A stretch of 64,000 bases of DNA from assembly GCF_001625215.2 (NCBI RefSeq), contig NC_030386.2:40022796-40086795 (forward strand), written 5' to 3'. Shown here in pieces: positions 1 through 12,053 of this stretch. This stretch comes from Daucus carota subsp. sativus (Eukaryota > Streptophyta > Magnoliopsida > Apiales > Apiaceae). Both the position numbers and the translations under genes were made by a program. A model generated the notes under the pieces. It saw nothing but the letters and a program-made list of their open reading frames with translations, ran no database searches and had not been told where the DNA came from. The first letter of the stretch is position 1. Every line of letters begins with the position of its first letter.

Positions 1-881
1 ATAATTTCAAAAATAGGTAAAACCATTTAGAAGTATAGAAAATTATTATATTTTAAAGGTATGATTATAAAAATCATGGATCATAATTAATTGTTTGACA
101 TACCGATTCGAGATTTATTAAAAAATTAATAAATCAAGAATTTTAGTCAAACTGAAATGGAGTAATTAATAAAATATTTTATAAGAATTAATTAAAGATT
201 TTTTAATAAACCAGAGATCTACCAAGAAAAACAAAGCAAGCAACATTTTTAAGACAAAGGAGCTAGAACAAACGATAGAACCAACTCCGTTCCCCTACTA
301 AAATCTCAATGAAAACCAATGTGAAACTGAAAGCATTTCACGGCTCCAAACTGAATTAGCAACAATTTTCGAATTCAGTGATGCCCGATAGCCATATATT
401 GTGGGTTTGATAAGGATATTTTCTACTCCAGGTTACAACTTACAGGTTGCCATTTTGTATCAAGGCCAGTCAAATTTCTTCGAATTTGAAAACCGATGCA
501 GAACATTATTAAACATAGATCAACAATGTACACCAAAGTTTTCTAGTTTGGAAAATCAACTGTTGAAAAGCTGTCTGGTGAGTTAAATAAACTCGGCAAA
601 TTAAAACACCAGAAAATCAGCAACATATAAGCTTAAACAAGTTCTAAATCTTACAAACAACTAAAAACCATTAGATGGAACATACGATGCTACAATACTG
701 TTGCTACTATAAAAGAGAAGCTAAAATGACAAAGATCTAGTTCACATGTGAGATAACTGAAGAAACTCAACCAAATGCCAAGATTTCACGCAATTCCCTT
801 CAGAGTCATCCAGACCACATCCAAACATCTTCTCAGAGCAAACACGCAAAATATCACAATGGGTACAGCCAATGACGATCA
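1..881. other. 3' flank of the DAWDLE-like gene
   Basis: AT-rich sequence beyond the stop codon of the minus-strand FHA gene. The part nearest 881 is probably its 3' UTR. The short open frames here (for example 401-586 and 775-1020 on the plus strand) show no domain or codon pattern, and the second overlaps the last FHA exon in antisense. Nothing else is seen. Confidence 0.5.
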
Positions 882-3800
882 TTATCCCGCTGAATTCTCG
901 TGCAGCAGAACATACTCGCGGCTAGGAAACCAAAATTTGACTATTAGATTTAGCAAAAAAAAAATGACTATTAGAACTATAGAGGATCAGTATATCCGTT
1001 CAATGGCAGATTCAGAATAGCCACCAGAATAGCACGATTTCAGTGAGAACTCGGGTAAACTGGGGACTTCGCCGAAAAAACAATTAGAGACTAGCTTCTT
1101 TTTCTTTTTTTGTCATTTATCACAGAACAAAAGCTATATAAATCAGGAGACAACTCTTTACCATGAAAATTAAAGGGAATTTAAATTATATAATACTCCC
1201 TTGCCTCTGCTTACAAACAGTTCACTAGTTCACCTGGCAAAGACTTGGAGACACAGAACTCCTGACAATTTTATAACCTAAAAGCTATGCAGCTCTATAT
1301 AAAACATGTAAGGTTACTGAAAACATATAATCTCTTTTGAGCACTTTCAAGAGTATTAATTAACATCTTACCTACTATTACCAAACTTTATGGTGTCTTT
1401 CTCACGAAGTTCATAATAACGTTGAGGGTCAATGCGCTCTTCCTGCAACAAGTGCAAATGAGATGTTAAACAAACTCAACATCTTTGCATGTAACTAGTA
1501 CTAGACTGATTGCCAAGACATTGCTAACGAATGCTCACATTAATGAAAGTTCCATTTGTGCTTCCAAGATCCATGATGTAAGGCCTGCATAGCAAAAAAA
1601 AGATCCATGCAAAGTTTATTATGATCGTGCATTGTCAACTTGCATAAGCATACCTGACTATAGCTTTAAATTGCTGTTCTTACCTTACTTGTTTTGACAA
1701 AGTGCCATCAGGTTGTTCAGTTTCTACTTGCCTGACAACAGTAAGAACTCATTCATAACCTACCTGAAAACACAAATATTATAGAACAAGTACATAACAT
1801 ATTCATTTATCAACCTGTATTGAAGAACAGCATGTTGTTTGCTGCATGAAGGGTGATCTGTAGGAATATCTGCCACCCTCCTTTCTCTCCCAAAAAGGTA
1901 AGATGTTTGTCTATGTACATACAAGGGCTCTGTTCATTGGACAAGCACACAGAAGTACATTGGCAAAAGACACATTAATTATAATATTACACAAAGATAA
2001 ACAATCAGCCAACACTGTCAAAGAAAAAAAATAAAGGAGAAAAAATGGATAACATTAGAAGAAAACTTTGCTACAGCTTCCACATTCACATACTAGATAC
2101 CAAAATCAAATATTAATAGTATGAGCATACCATTAAGCACATCTCCTCCCTTAAAAACATAAAGTCGCCATCTTGTTTCTGGTTTCCGAGCATCTGGAGC
2201 CTCATTGAAGAGTAGTGTAATACCTAATAGACATAAAATAAGGTGATTGAAGCCTAAATAACACTAAGAAATAGCTGAGGTAACATGATGGTATCTCTTG
2301 ATAAGGCGAACACTTTATGGCGTGGAGTAACAATTTTAGGAGTTGTGCTCTGATAGATAGCTCATTTATGAGTTTTATATCTTTGTATATGTATATCTAA
2401 AGGCGTTGGTATGATAGCATAAACAGGTGATGTTTATGAATAGATATGCCTCTGGTATATAGATGTGTTTATATTGTGGTTATGATGTACATGTGTAACA
2501 TGGGGTTTATAAATTTTTATTGTCAGGTTATGGCACCAAACCCAAACAAGGAGATGCGGCAAGATAGCTTGGACAACAGCAAACTTTTTTCTTACATCAA
2601 TTCATGATTAAATTGTTGTATTTACTTCCCAACAATCTATGTTCAACCTTAAAATTACTACATTGCTATCATATACAGTATCACATAATTTTGAAATAAG
2701 CATCAGTGTACAAGAATGTCACCTATCTCAGGATCAAATCTTACCCCTAAATCTATTCGTTTCTTCAGCAAGCTTTCCAGACAGCTCAAATGAAGGCTTT
2801 TGCTGCAAATCAAATTAATTTGCAGTAAGAAAAAGGATTTAATTGCAAGTGGAGCCATATTCATCTTGAAGATATTTGCAAATTAGAAGAAAGTGAATCT
2901 ATATACATCAGAATAATGTTTCTAACTCGGACCAGCTGAGTGCCACAGCCTTAACATATGTGCACAAAAAAAAATACATTAAAGGCCGAGACAACATAAT
3001 TAGTCGAAGTTGTCATCAATACCTTTTCCTTCTTTTCCAAGGCCTCTGCCGCAGCTGCCATCTTAGCAACTGAATCATCACTAGGGTTCCTGCACAAGTT
3101 AAGAGAATGAATACCAAAGTCTGAGTAGTACATTTACTGGCTATCACATTCAACAGTATCAGATAGAATAGATTTAAAATAAGTAGAGGTGTATGTACAT
3201 TACCTAGCGATAATGTCGTTAATTATTAATTTATTATACAATGAAGAGTAGAAGAAATTACATAAAAAGGCAATAGAAAATAATTATTTTGACATTCCTG
3301 CCATCAATGACTTCAGGATTGTTCTTAAATTAAAGAAGATGCATGCACAATAATTTACTCAACATAATGAAGTTAAAAAAGTTCAATTTACTCAACGTAG
3401 CACCCGGACTGGTCTAGACGTCTAGTCAACCACCATTTTGCTAGATTCTCTAATAAGAAGAATTAAGAACATGAAAAGTAATTGAAAATGCAGCAACTTA
3501 CCCTTGTTCACCTCCTCTTGAATTATATTCGCCTTTTCTTGAGATAGTTACCTAAATAAGAACAAATATATATTTTTCAGAAAAAGAGAAAGAGCAATCA
3601 ATGAGTACATATTCTAAGATCAAACGAACAATGCCAGCAATTGATAAACATTATTTGCTCAATATATAGTTCACAAAGTCGAAGCATTTAAGTAAAAAAT
3701 ACAAACTTAAGAACTACAGTGAAAGCATGCATCAATTTGAACTTTGAAGTTTTACAAGAATAAAAAAAAAAATCACAAGAGGACCTTTTATTTCAAAACT

Positions 3801-4801
3801 CAAGGGTAATAAATGGCTGAAAAAAAACTATTATAGCAAATTTAAGGTTCCTAGAAGTCCTGTTAAAAAGCCATCATGTTGAAAAGCTAATATAAATACT
3901 AATAATTTTAAAACCAAAAAAAAAAAAAAAGTGTGAAATTTTTCACTAGTGCTAAAAACTACAGAGATCATGATTCCCTTTGAAGGTGCTAAAAAAATGC
4001 AAGGCAAATTAAGAGGTTAAGGCAGTGGATATCACCAGACACCTCATCGCGATCTCTTCGTTCAGAAGCATTAGGAGGTGACCGAGACCTCGTGTGGTTA
4101 TGGCCTGATGGTGAACCTGACCTTCCGCGTCTTGATCTAGAAGAGCCATTACGAATTGCATCCCTTCCAGACTTATTTTCTCTTCTCGCATTTGGTTCTT
4201 CATCCTCTGAATCCTTTTCCCTACGTGTAGACCTTTCACTGACCCTAAGGTTTGTTTTTTGTGCCCTCTCACTTCCTATTACAGACTCATTTTCATCTTT
4301 TGCTCTTCGTAATCTCTTAGTACGTGGGGAAGGCGAACGAGCTGCAGGAGATATTGATTTTGGCCGTTTGGGGGATCTAGTTTGATTAGAAGTTCTCTCC
4401 CTTGAGGGCAGATGATGTACAGGAGACCTTGACCTGGCACGACTCGACGGTTTGTCTCTAACCGGAGAATAAGATGACTTTGTATGCCTCAAGGATCTGC
4501 CTTGACTTAAAGGTTTATCTTTCACCGGAGAATCAGATACAGGTGACCTTGACTTACCACGTCTTGGGGACCTGGTTCGACCTGATGGCTTTTCTCTCAG
4601 CCGAGACTTTTCAGGTGACCTCGACATTGCCTGTCTTGGGGACCTAGTTCGACTTGATGGCTTCTCTCTGACTGGGGACCTTGCTTTGTATGAACTCTTA
4701 TTACGGGCAGGAGATTTTTCTCTTCGAGGTGGGCTCCTCTTACGACTCGATTCACGAGTCCTAACCGGAGATTCTGAATCATCAGATGGATGGCGACCCA
4801 T
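882..4801 (-). CDS. DDL: DAWDLE/SNIP1-like FHA-domain protein
   Basis: Ten coding exons: 4801-4043, 3551-3502, 3089-3023, 2802-2745, 2223-2131, 1929-1815, 1731-1684, 1584-1539, 1442-1372 and 921-882. They sum to 1347 bases, giving 448 residues. Exon 1 (about residues 1-253) is an Arg/Ser-rich tail with many RSP, KSRSP and RTRSP units. The C-terminal third is an FHA fold running from WRLYVFKGG through FGRERR, DHPSCSKQHAV and DLGSTNGTFIN to REYVLLHEN. The phosphopeptide-binding Gly-Arg, Ser, His and Asn-Gly positions are present. In Arabidopsis, DAWDLE binds DCL1 and pri-miRNAs and promotes miRNA and siRNA accumulation; human SNIP1 is the counterpart. A nuclear RNA-processing role is inferred from family. 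The start is the ATG at 4801, and a 5' UTR intron lies upstream. The model is complete with no lesion seen. Confidence 0.93.
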
Positions 4802-4826
4802 AATTCACCTCCCAGGTTGAAGATCA

Positions 4827-6090
4827 CCTAAAAGATAACAATCCAGTTAAAAATATTATGATCGAAGAAATATCAAGATAGACTGTGAAGACAACACAGG
4901 ACCATATTCCCTTCAATAATTCATAAAGACGCGCAGATTATGATTTTTCTTTCTCCAAATGGCCTTGCATTAAAGGTCCATTAACTTGTAACCAACTGAG
5001 TGTGCAATCCTTTTTATTGGAGCAATAACCAATTATAAGAAGGCAAAATCGTGATACATAACTATCTCATCATACATGAATATACAAAATAGCAAATATG
5101 GATGGGGGTTTCTATGCTAGAGGTAGCGAAATACCAACAATCATGACCCAGTTACACACACCAAGACATAGACAAATGCCCAAAAATGACATGACTCGAC
5201 AAACCAAAATGCCTGGACTGTTATAACAAATTATTCCTTTATGTTTAAATGTTAATTATTCATTTCTTATTTTATCTAAGACAGCTTTAGAAAGACACGA
5301 AATAGCCACATTTACACAAAATTTATCACCCCTTAAAAGCAAAACCTGTAATATCATATATAAATAAAACATCCGTGTGGGAAATCCGTTTTTACAACCT
5401 CGGAGTTCAGAATTATCTTAAAAGAACAAACCAAATTATAATATTTCCTAGCTTATTTACTCGCAACAGAACTGGCAAAATGACGCACAATGACCACAAT
5501 TTCAAAAATATCTCTACTGATTAACTGACCTCACTATCTCTTTGTTAGTAACGCTTCTACAACCAATGAACTAACAAATATTTTATACACGAATACGCAC
5601 ACAGCTCGCGAGATAGCTCTTCCTTCGCTTCCCCTTAAGCTCAAGTACTCAATCCCCTTCCCCTTGCATTTTACGAAATACTTCAAACACATAAACACAC
5701 ATTATCACTCTAAAATACAAAAAAATCTCAAAAACACAATCACTCACAAAATCAATTTCTTGAAACGTAAAAACATCAAAGGTCCAAACTTTCACATCAA
5801 GATACAACGTCAAGACATAAAAATCAAAACCCATGATCAAGACAGCCAAAACGATTCAATATTTAACAAAAACAAGAACCCTAAATGATTCAATTGAAAA
5901 TTGAACAGCCAGAACAATCATATAAACAGATATATACATACATATATACATACATTAATCAAAAGCAGATGTGGATAGAGTGTAAGCTGGAGAGATTTGA
6001 AAAAGAGTACCTTTTGGAATTGGTGAAAAACCCTAACTCGGAGATAGAAGCGAAGGGGTGAATCGTCGCATCAAATTCTCATCCAAATTT
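4827..6090 (-). other. 5' UTR exon and leader intron of the FHA gene
   Basis: A minus-strand acceptor at about 4826 lies just upstream of the ATG. A donor (AAAAG then gtactc) lies at about 6010, preceded by a leader containing the telo-box-like string TTAGGGTTTTT. The simplest reading is a leader exon at about 6010-6090 and one leader intron of about 1.2 kb. The intron shows no coding signal. It contains one copy of a short repeat also found at 6207 (see findings). Confidence 0.6.
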
Positions 6091-6306
6091 TGAGAACTAA
6101 ATTAAAATAGTTTATATTTGAGATTTAAGATATTAATAAAATAATATATTTGAGATATATTATATTTGCAGGAACAAAGAACACAAATATTATATAATTT
6201 AGGAAAAATGACGCACAATTACCACAATGTCAAAAATACAATATCTTAAAAATTATCATAGATAATTTAGGAATTATTTAGACTGATTTGAAATTGTTAA
6301 ATACAA

Positions 6307-6959
6307 TCTATACTATACTATAGAAAGCCAACATAGGTATAATTTGTAGTCGTACAAAATTTTGGTTTGGTACTCTCCTCTAAAACTAAAAGTCTACGAG
6401 TAGATATCTATTAAACAGTTTCATATACTAAAAACACTCCTTATGTATATTAATATCTTTTTAAATATAATTTATAATTAGTTAAAAAAAGGTGAAACTA
6501 CTGTTAATAACATATATTAATATTAAAAATTACTTATAGATAAATGTATAACTAATTATAAATATACAATTTTGAATATCTTTTGTCTAAAATACATATA
6601 AATAATTAAAGACGCTACTTTTTAATTATATTCTACTCGAAATTTAACACTTACATATTCTATTTCATTACAAACACGAGCCATTACGTAACATATGAAG
6701 ATATATGAAATATGAAAAATTTGATTTAAATTGAATAATAAACTGTCACATATTAATATAGAAAAATATTTACAGATAGATAATAAATTGTGAAAGCTAA
6801 ATTTCTGTTAGAAAAATATAACGAGTTGGTTAATATAATTTAACTAAAATCCAATTCATTAATACTAAAATACTAATAAAATGGTGTTAAGAATTAAATT
6901 ATAATTAATAAATTACGAATCATATACCCGCCCGTGCTTTGCACGGGGTTAAAGGCTAG
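6307..6959 (+). mobile_element. Non-autonomous Helitron, 653 bp
   Basis: The 5' end reads TCTATACTATACTATAG, a typical plant Helitron TC terminus. The 3' end has the hairpin CCCGTGCTTTGCACGGG at about 6931-6947, then a short spacer and terminal CTAG at 6956-6959. The element sits between A (6306) and T (6960), as Helitrons do. The interior is AT-rich with no coding frame, so it must be mobilised in trans. No target duplication is expected or seen. Confidence 0.85.
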
Positions 6960-7540
6960 TATCTTAAAAATGATAGAGAATGTTCATTTGCGCTCTTTTC
7001 CTTCTTGTGTCCAAGCCCAACTAATATTGTACACAACTAATATTTTTATTATGATCGTAATTTTCTTCCTATTCTAAGTTACGTGATTTTTTACACGAAT
7101 TTTCATTATATTATTTAATAAATTTGCACTCGTGGCAAACTTTTTTATTTTAAGTCCTGGATTGTTCATATGAATATTTAATTAAAATTATTTAAAATTC
7201 ATTAAAATGTTGAGATATTCAATTGAAATTTGAAATTATGTTATAAAATATGATAGCATTCAATTGAGATTTGTTTAAGATCCTTTGATAATGTTAATAG
7301 ATTTTTTTGGATTTTTATAAAATGATGGATTTTGCGGGATTATTCAATGTATTTTAAGTGTTTTGAAATCCCATCAAAATTTATGAAATTTTCAAACATT
7401 ATATTTAAATCTAAAAAATATATACCACCTATATGACAAGAATCCGCACATAATTAAAATCATATATGACCCATTAAATTTATAAATTAAACATAATTCA
7501 TTAAAATTTTAACAGAATACATTCTAAAGTGATTAAAACA

Positions 7541-7732
7541 CGGTTTGTCTAGTGTGTGCCCATGGGCACGTGCTAAGCACGGAAACTCATAAATTTGGTG
7601 TGTTTTGATTGGTGTGGTTGGTGTGAATGCAGGGGGGCCATCATTATTAAAGAGGTGTAAGCCAATCAAAACAAAGAAAAATTATCAAATTTTGTGTTTA
7701 TTGTGTGCCCATGGCACACCATAGAAAAACCG
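7541..7732. mobile_element. Mutator-like MITE, copy 1
   Basis: About 190 bp. It begins cggtttgtctagtgtgtgcc and ends cacaccatagaaaaaccg. The subterminal palindrome gtgtgcccatgggcac is shared with copies at 8075 and 35148. Flanks attaaaaca and ttaaaagaa resemble each other but are not a clean duplication. No coding capacity. Confidence 0.7.
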
Positions 7733-8074
7733 TTAAAAGAATATTTGAAATATGATTGGTTGTCAGCATAACATTGGTCAGATACATCACTGATGTATAT
7801 GTGCATCTGTAGGTAAGAGAAATATACGATTGAATGTGCAAATCTGGATACAAAAAGTTCTCCTCTTTCTGTCCCTATTGCAAATCTCACATAATTAAAA
7901 ATAACAAAACGGATGCCCCGTCAATTGAAAATATAAACCGGTCAAACTAAGAATTGTGGTAGGTCTAACCTCCCATTTTAATATTAATTTATGATCAAGT
8001 GAGATTACATTACAATTCAATAATATTATAGCATATTTGTTGTATATCAAGTAACAGCAGTTGAAATAGAATAT

Positions 8075-8267
8075 CGGTTTTTCTATGGTGTGCCCATGGG
8101 CACACAATAGACACTAAATTCTATGAGTTTGATGCATTTTTATTGGCCATCTAATCATAAATAAAGATGGCCCCCTTGCATTTACACCAAACCCACCAAT
8201 CAAAATCCACCAATCTCATCAAATTTAGTGTATAATGTGTGCCCATGGGCACACACTGGAAAGACCC
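8075..8267. mobile_element. Mutator-like MITE, copy 2 (inverted relative to copy 1)
   Basis: 193 bp flanked by a perfect 9-bp target duplication, atagaatat, at 8066-8074 and 8268-8276. The ends are cggtttttctatggtgtgcc and gtgtgcccatgggcacacac followed by tggaaagaccc. A 9-bp duplication is the mark of Mutator-like transposition. It is in the opposite orientation to the copy at 7541. Confidence 0.85.
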
Positions 8268-8320
8268 ATAGAATATAAGCTGTGGACGAATAAAAAAAAA
8301 AGCCCTTCTCCGCTGTGATA

Positions 8321-8470
8321 CTCCCTCCGTCCCCTGAGTTATACACATTAAAGACGGAACGAGACACGAACTTTAATCCTCGTATAAAATTATTTATATT
8401 TTATAACAGCATTGAAGTGCGTGTCAAGCAGTGAAAAAGAAACGTATAGAATTAAATAGAACATAGGAAG
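8321..8470. mobile_element. Stowaway-like MITE, diverged
   Basis: Begins ctccctccgtcccc after TA and ends cataggaag before TA. The left terminus is the usual plant Stowaway/mariner end; the right is weathered. No coding capacity. Confidence 0.6.
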
Positions 8471-8558
8471 TATTAGTTTAAAATATGTTTAGACTTTAGA
8501 AGTGTTATTTGTATCGTGCGTAATTTCAAAAATGTTAGACAGAAAAGATATTATTATA

Positions 8559-8606
8559 GAAATCTGATATTATTATACATATGAAATCTGATATTATTAT
8601 ACATAT
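8559..8606. repeat. Exact 24-bp tandem duplication
   Basis: The unit starting gaaatctgatattattat occurs twice head to tail at 8559-8582 and 8583-8606. Probably replication slippage in AT-rich DNA. Confidence 0.85.
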
Positions 8607-9414
8607 TTTATATATGTTATGAAATATGATTTTCAGACATTATAAAAACTGCATAGTTATTTATTAATATTTTTGATAATATTTCCGCCTAGGTTAGATA
8701 GTGAAGTCTATTATAACTATTCGTAGAACTTAAAAACTATTTTTCCTAATATATGATTTTTTTTTTCTTTCTAGAAACCGCTACTGGTCAAAAACTGTTG
8801 ATCATAAAACATATTTCTGAATTTATCAAAAAGTTTTTACTATTGAAATACTGTTAATGTTTTGTCCAAAAACAATATCAAATATAATTATACTCGTGTC
8901 TGTAAAATATGAAATTATTTCAATTTCAACAATTTTAAAATTAAATTCCATAAAATTACTCTTGCAAAATTAATGTCAACACCACACCCTCTCCTGTCCA
9001 AAATATCATATACTTTGGATTAATCAACTGTTGTTCATCTTTTAAACAATATTTCCACTTGATCCGTTAGGTTCAGCCCATGACTCACAGTTATCTTCCT
9101 TTTAAAAAAACAAGATACAATAGCTGCTGTTGTGATCTTTCAAAAGTTTCTAGAGGTGAGGTGGGAACTTGTCATATCTATCGTCATATATTAAAATCGC
9201 GGTAGTGCATGGTGAACTTCTAAGCTCTGCAAACTACACAGAGAGATTATGAAATAGTAGATGTTATCCTGTACAAAAGTCAACACGCTTAATAAGTAAG
9301 TTTACTGACTTTCTTCCTTTCCAATCTCATCCTCCTCCTAGCTGCTGAGTAATATACAAGCACACTTGCCTCTGCAATCTTATTCTCGTTTTCTTCCACA
9401 ATACAACAACTAAT

Positions 9415-9496
9415 CACTACAAGAAAAGCGGCTAATTTCGACCGTTTATTTTCGACCAGAATTGGACGGTCGAAAATGACCGCTTTTCCTGTAGTG
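9415..9496. mobile_element. 82-bp miniature CACTA element
   Basis: Starts CACTACAAGAAAAGCGG and ends CCGCTTTTCCTGTAGTG. The ends are inverted, and the inner pair gaccgt/acggtc extends the palindrome. It is flanked by the 3-bp duplication aat at 9412-9414 and 9497-9499. The CACTA terminus and 3-bp duplication identify En/Spm-type transposition. It is among the smallest forms possible, essentially two ends with no interior. Confidence 0.88.
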
Positions 9497-9499
9497 AAT

Positions 9500-11810
9500 A
9501 CTACTACTTGTATTTCTTTATTTCATAGAATTTGTTTTGTTTTCCCAACTTGAAACAACAGAATGTTTGAACGATGACCCCCTCAATTTATATAGTTTAT
9601 TCTGGTAATTATTAGGACAATTGATAATAATTTTTTTCGAGAACACGTTTTATGGGGAAAATATAATTTATTATATCAGAACTCATATCTCAGTTATTGA
9701 TAATTTAAAGAACTATAGGAAGTAGGAACCTATAATTTGTACGCGAGTATGCAGATGCGCAAACTCTGAGAAATTTTCTTGTAATTTACATGACAGTCAT
9801 CAGCATGACTTCGTCAACTTTTACTAAACGTCTCCATCTCTGTATTTGTTTCTAGACCCTTTTGCCAATTTTAGGTTTTGCTTCACAACAAATATAGGTC
9901 CCATTTTTTGTAAATATAAGTATACTATCTATCTCCTTTTTTTTTCCAGGTAAAAGATATTTTCATCGATTCAAATCATACTCAAGAACATGAACACTCA
10001 AGAACATGAATAATTTGTGGGAGAGAGATCATCATCTATCTTTTTTAATGTACGTATTCGTTAATGGTGACTATCAAATTTTCATTCGAAATAAGAAAAT
10101 TTACAAAAAAAAATAATGAAACTAACTATTTTATGTTTTTATATTATAAAATTTATACTAAATTATGATGATAGACATATCCACATAAAATGTCTACTCT
10201 CACTTATAATTAATTTTTTTTATTACAATATTAATTCTAAAAATATAAATTATATATAAAATTCTGAGAATTATATTATATTCTACTTTTAGGTTATAAC
10301 AAATTATATAACTAAAATTTATTAAAAAATAAATCGTACAAAATTAACCCATATATGCTTTTACACACGGTAGGTATATAGTAATTGGTATGTGAAATGT
10401 ATAGTAAAATACGATGGAAGTGTATCTAGTCTATGGCAGCTGGGTCCTTGAAGTTGAGTTAAAATCACATCCACCTCAATCTCAATCACCAAAGAAGCCA
10501 AAAAAAAGTCAAGATGAAAACCGCATTAGATAAAAAGATACCAGAACTGGTGTCTCACGGCGCTCTTGGACGTTGAAAGGCCCGCACATTGTTTACGGCG
10601 TAGGACTGAACTTCACTCGGCCTTCGCAGAAGTGGAGTCATCAAATACAGCGTACTCGGTATGTCTCACTCTTGTTGACGATCTTATACGATCGTAGAAA
10701 AAATAAACGTTAATTTTTGAAAAACTCGAGGGGAATCAATTTTATCCTCTGGATACGCGGTTAAACTGACAACTTCACTTGCAGATTCGTGAGATAAGAT
10801 GCACACGGTCTTCATATTACTGTCATTCCTCGGATCTTCATGTGAATACTTTCCAGTGTAGTTCCTGTTCTTCTGACAAATACGCGTTGTTTCCGTTTAT
10901 GAGTTATGTTTGTTCCCGTTTGTCTATAAACGGAATTGCAGTACTTCCCATGTAATTTTCATTTTCACAGTAGCAAAAACGGATAAATTTAATAATCAGT
11001 TGATAATAAATCCATTCGACTGAAAATGATCGAAAATATATTTAGTCGAGTTTAATCGGTTTAATTCAATTTTTTCTTCTCAGCCAAAAAGTTTTCCCGT
11101 CAATTGAAGACGGAAAATTATTTCTGATCTAATATGGCTAAACTCGATCAAAATCTTATAATAATTACTTAAATTCGCGTGGTTAATAATCTACTAATTT
11201 CGCAGAGATAGAACAGTATTTACCAGTCAATTTAAGTGGATAATCTTTTTTACCGGAAGGAGTGGACTGTCTCTTATAAATCGAGGTGTCAATGTGTCAT
11301 CCATGCGAAGCTTCGTAATTTAATAGAGGGTAATTATAAGTCCGCGTCTACGAAAATAACATATGAATATAAATATTCTGACTTTGATTTGTCTGTTGCT
11401 AATTTCCATCCCCATAATTATATATATTCTTCTGTCAGTAAAATTTAATTTTCTTTAGATACTATCGAATTCACAACAAAAATAAAAAGTAATTATATTT
11501 TAGAAAAGTTGACATAAAATAAATAAGACCACGAGTTCCTTTGACTATAAATGTTATTTTTTAAAAACTATTTTATTGCTAAAAAGTTATATATATTTAT
11601 ATTTATCGACTGGTTGAAGTTAATATAATAGATAGATTAATATATATGAAAAAAAAACAAGTGGATATATGGAGACCAGGACAACAGAAAAAAGCTAGAA
11701 ATAAACCTTACAGTAGAAGCTTCCTTGGAGCCTACGTTTGCACCTCATCTCTTTGCTGTCTTTGTATCTAACACGAACCTTAAATCTCTTTCCATCTCCT
11801 TTACCTCCCT
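9500..11810. other. AT-rich intergenic stretch
   Basis: No gene is supported. The part at about 10540-10700 is less AT-rich than its surroundings and may be an old repeat, but I cannot assign it to a family. The short frame at 11236-11448 has no recognisable feature. The last few hundred bases are presumably the NAC gene promoter. Confidence 0.5.
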
Positions 11811-11820
11811 CTATATAAAC
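11811..11820 (+). promoter_or_regulatory. TATA box of the NAC gene
   Basis: The string ctatataaac lies about 240 bases before the NAC start codon, followed by a C/T-rich stretch typical of plant transcription starts and leaders. The position is consistent with a 5' UTR of about 200 bases. Confidence 0.6.
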
Positions 11821-12053
11821 ACCTTTCCTTCACTTCCCTTTCCTCTTTCTAATCTCATCATTTCTTCCTTTTCAGAACTGTGTATATTCCTCCCCAGCTC
11901 GGGACTTCTGTTGGGCCTGCTAAACGAGCCTGATCGTACATACTGCACACATATATTCTTTTTATTTATTTTGCTCTTTCTCAGCTGCTTTGTTCTTTCA
12001 TTTGACGTTTTCTTTCCAAAATTTGGCATCTAGAGAGTGTTGAAAAATTATAA

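Noticed and set aside
4092-4385. 97-codon plus-strand frame and minus-strand alternative frames inside exon 1 of the FHA gene
   Set aside because: They are shadows of the Arg/Ser-rich exon on the other strand or in another frame.
10540-10720. GC-richer stretch thought to be a retrotransposon or gene exon
   Set aside because: No primer site, end repeats, open frame or splice pattern could be recognised.
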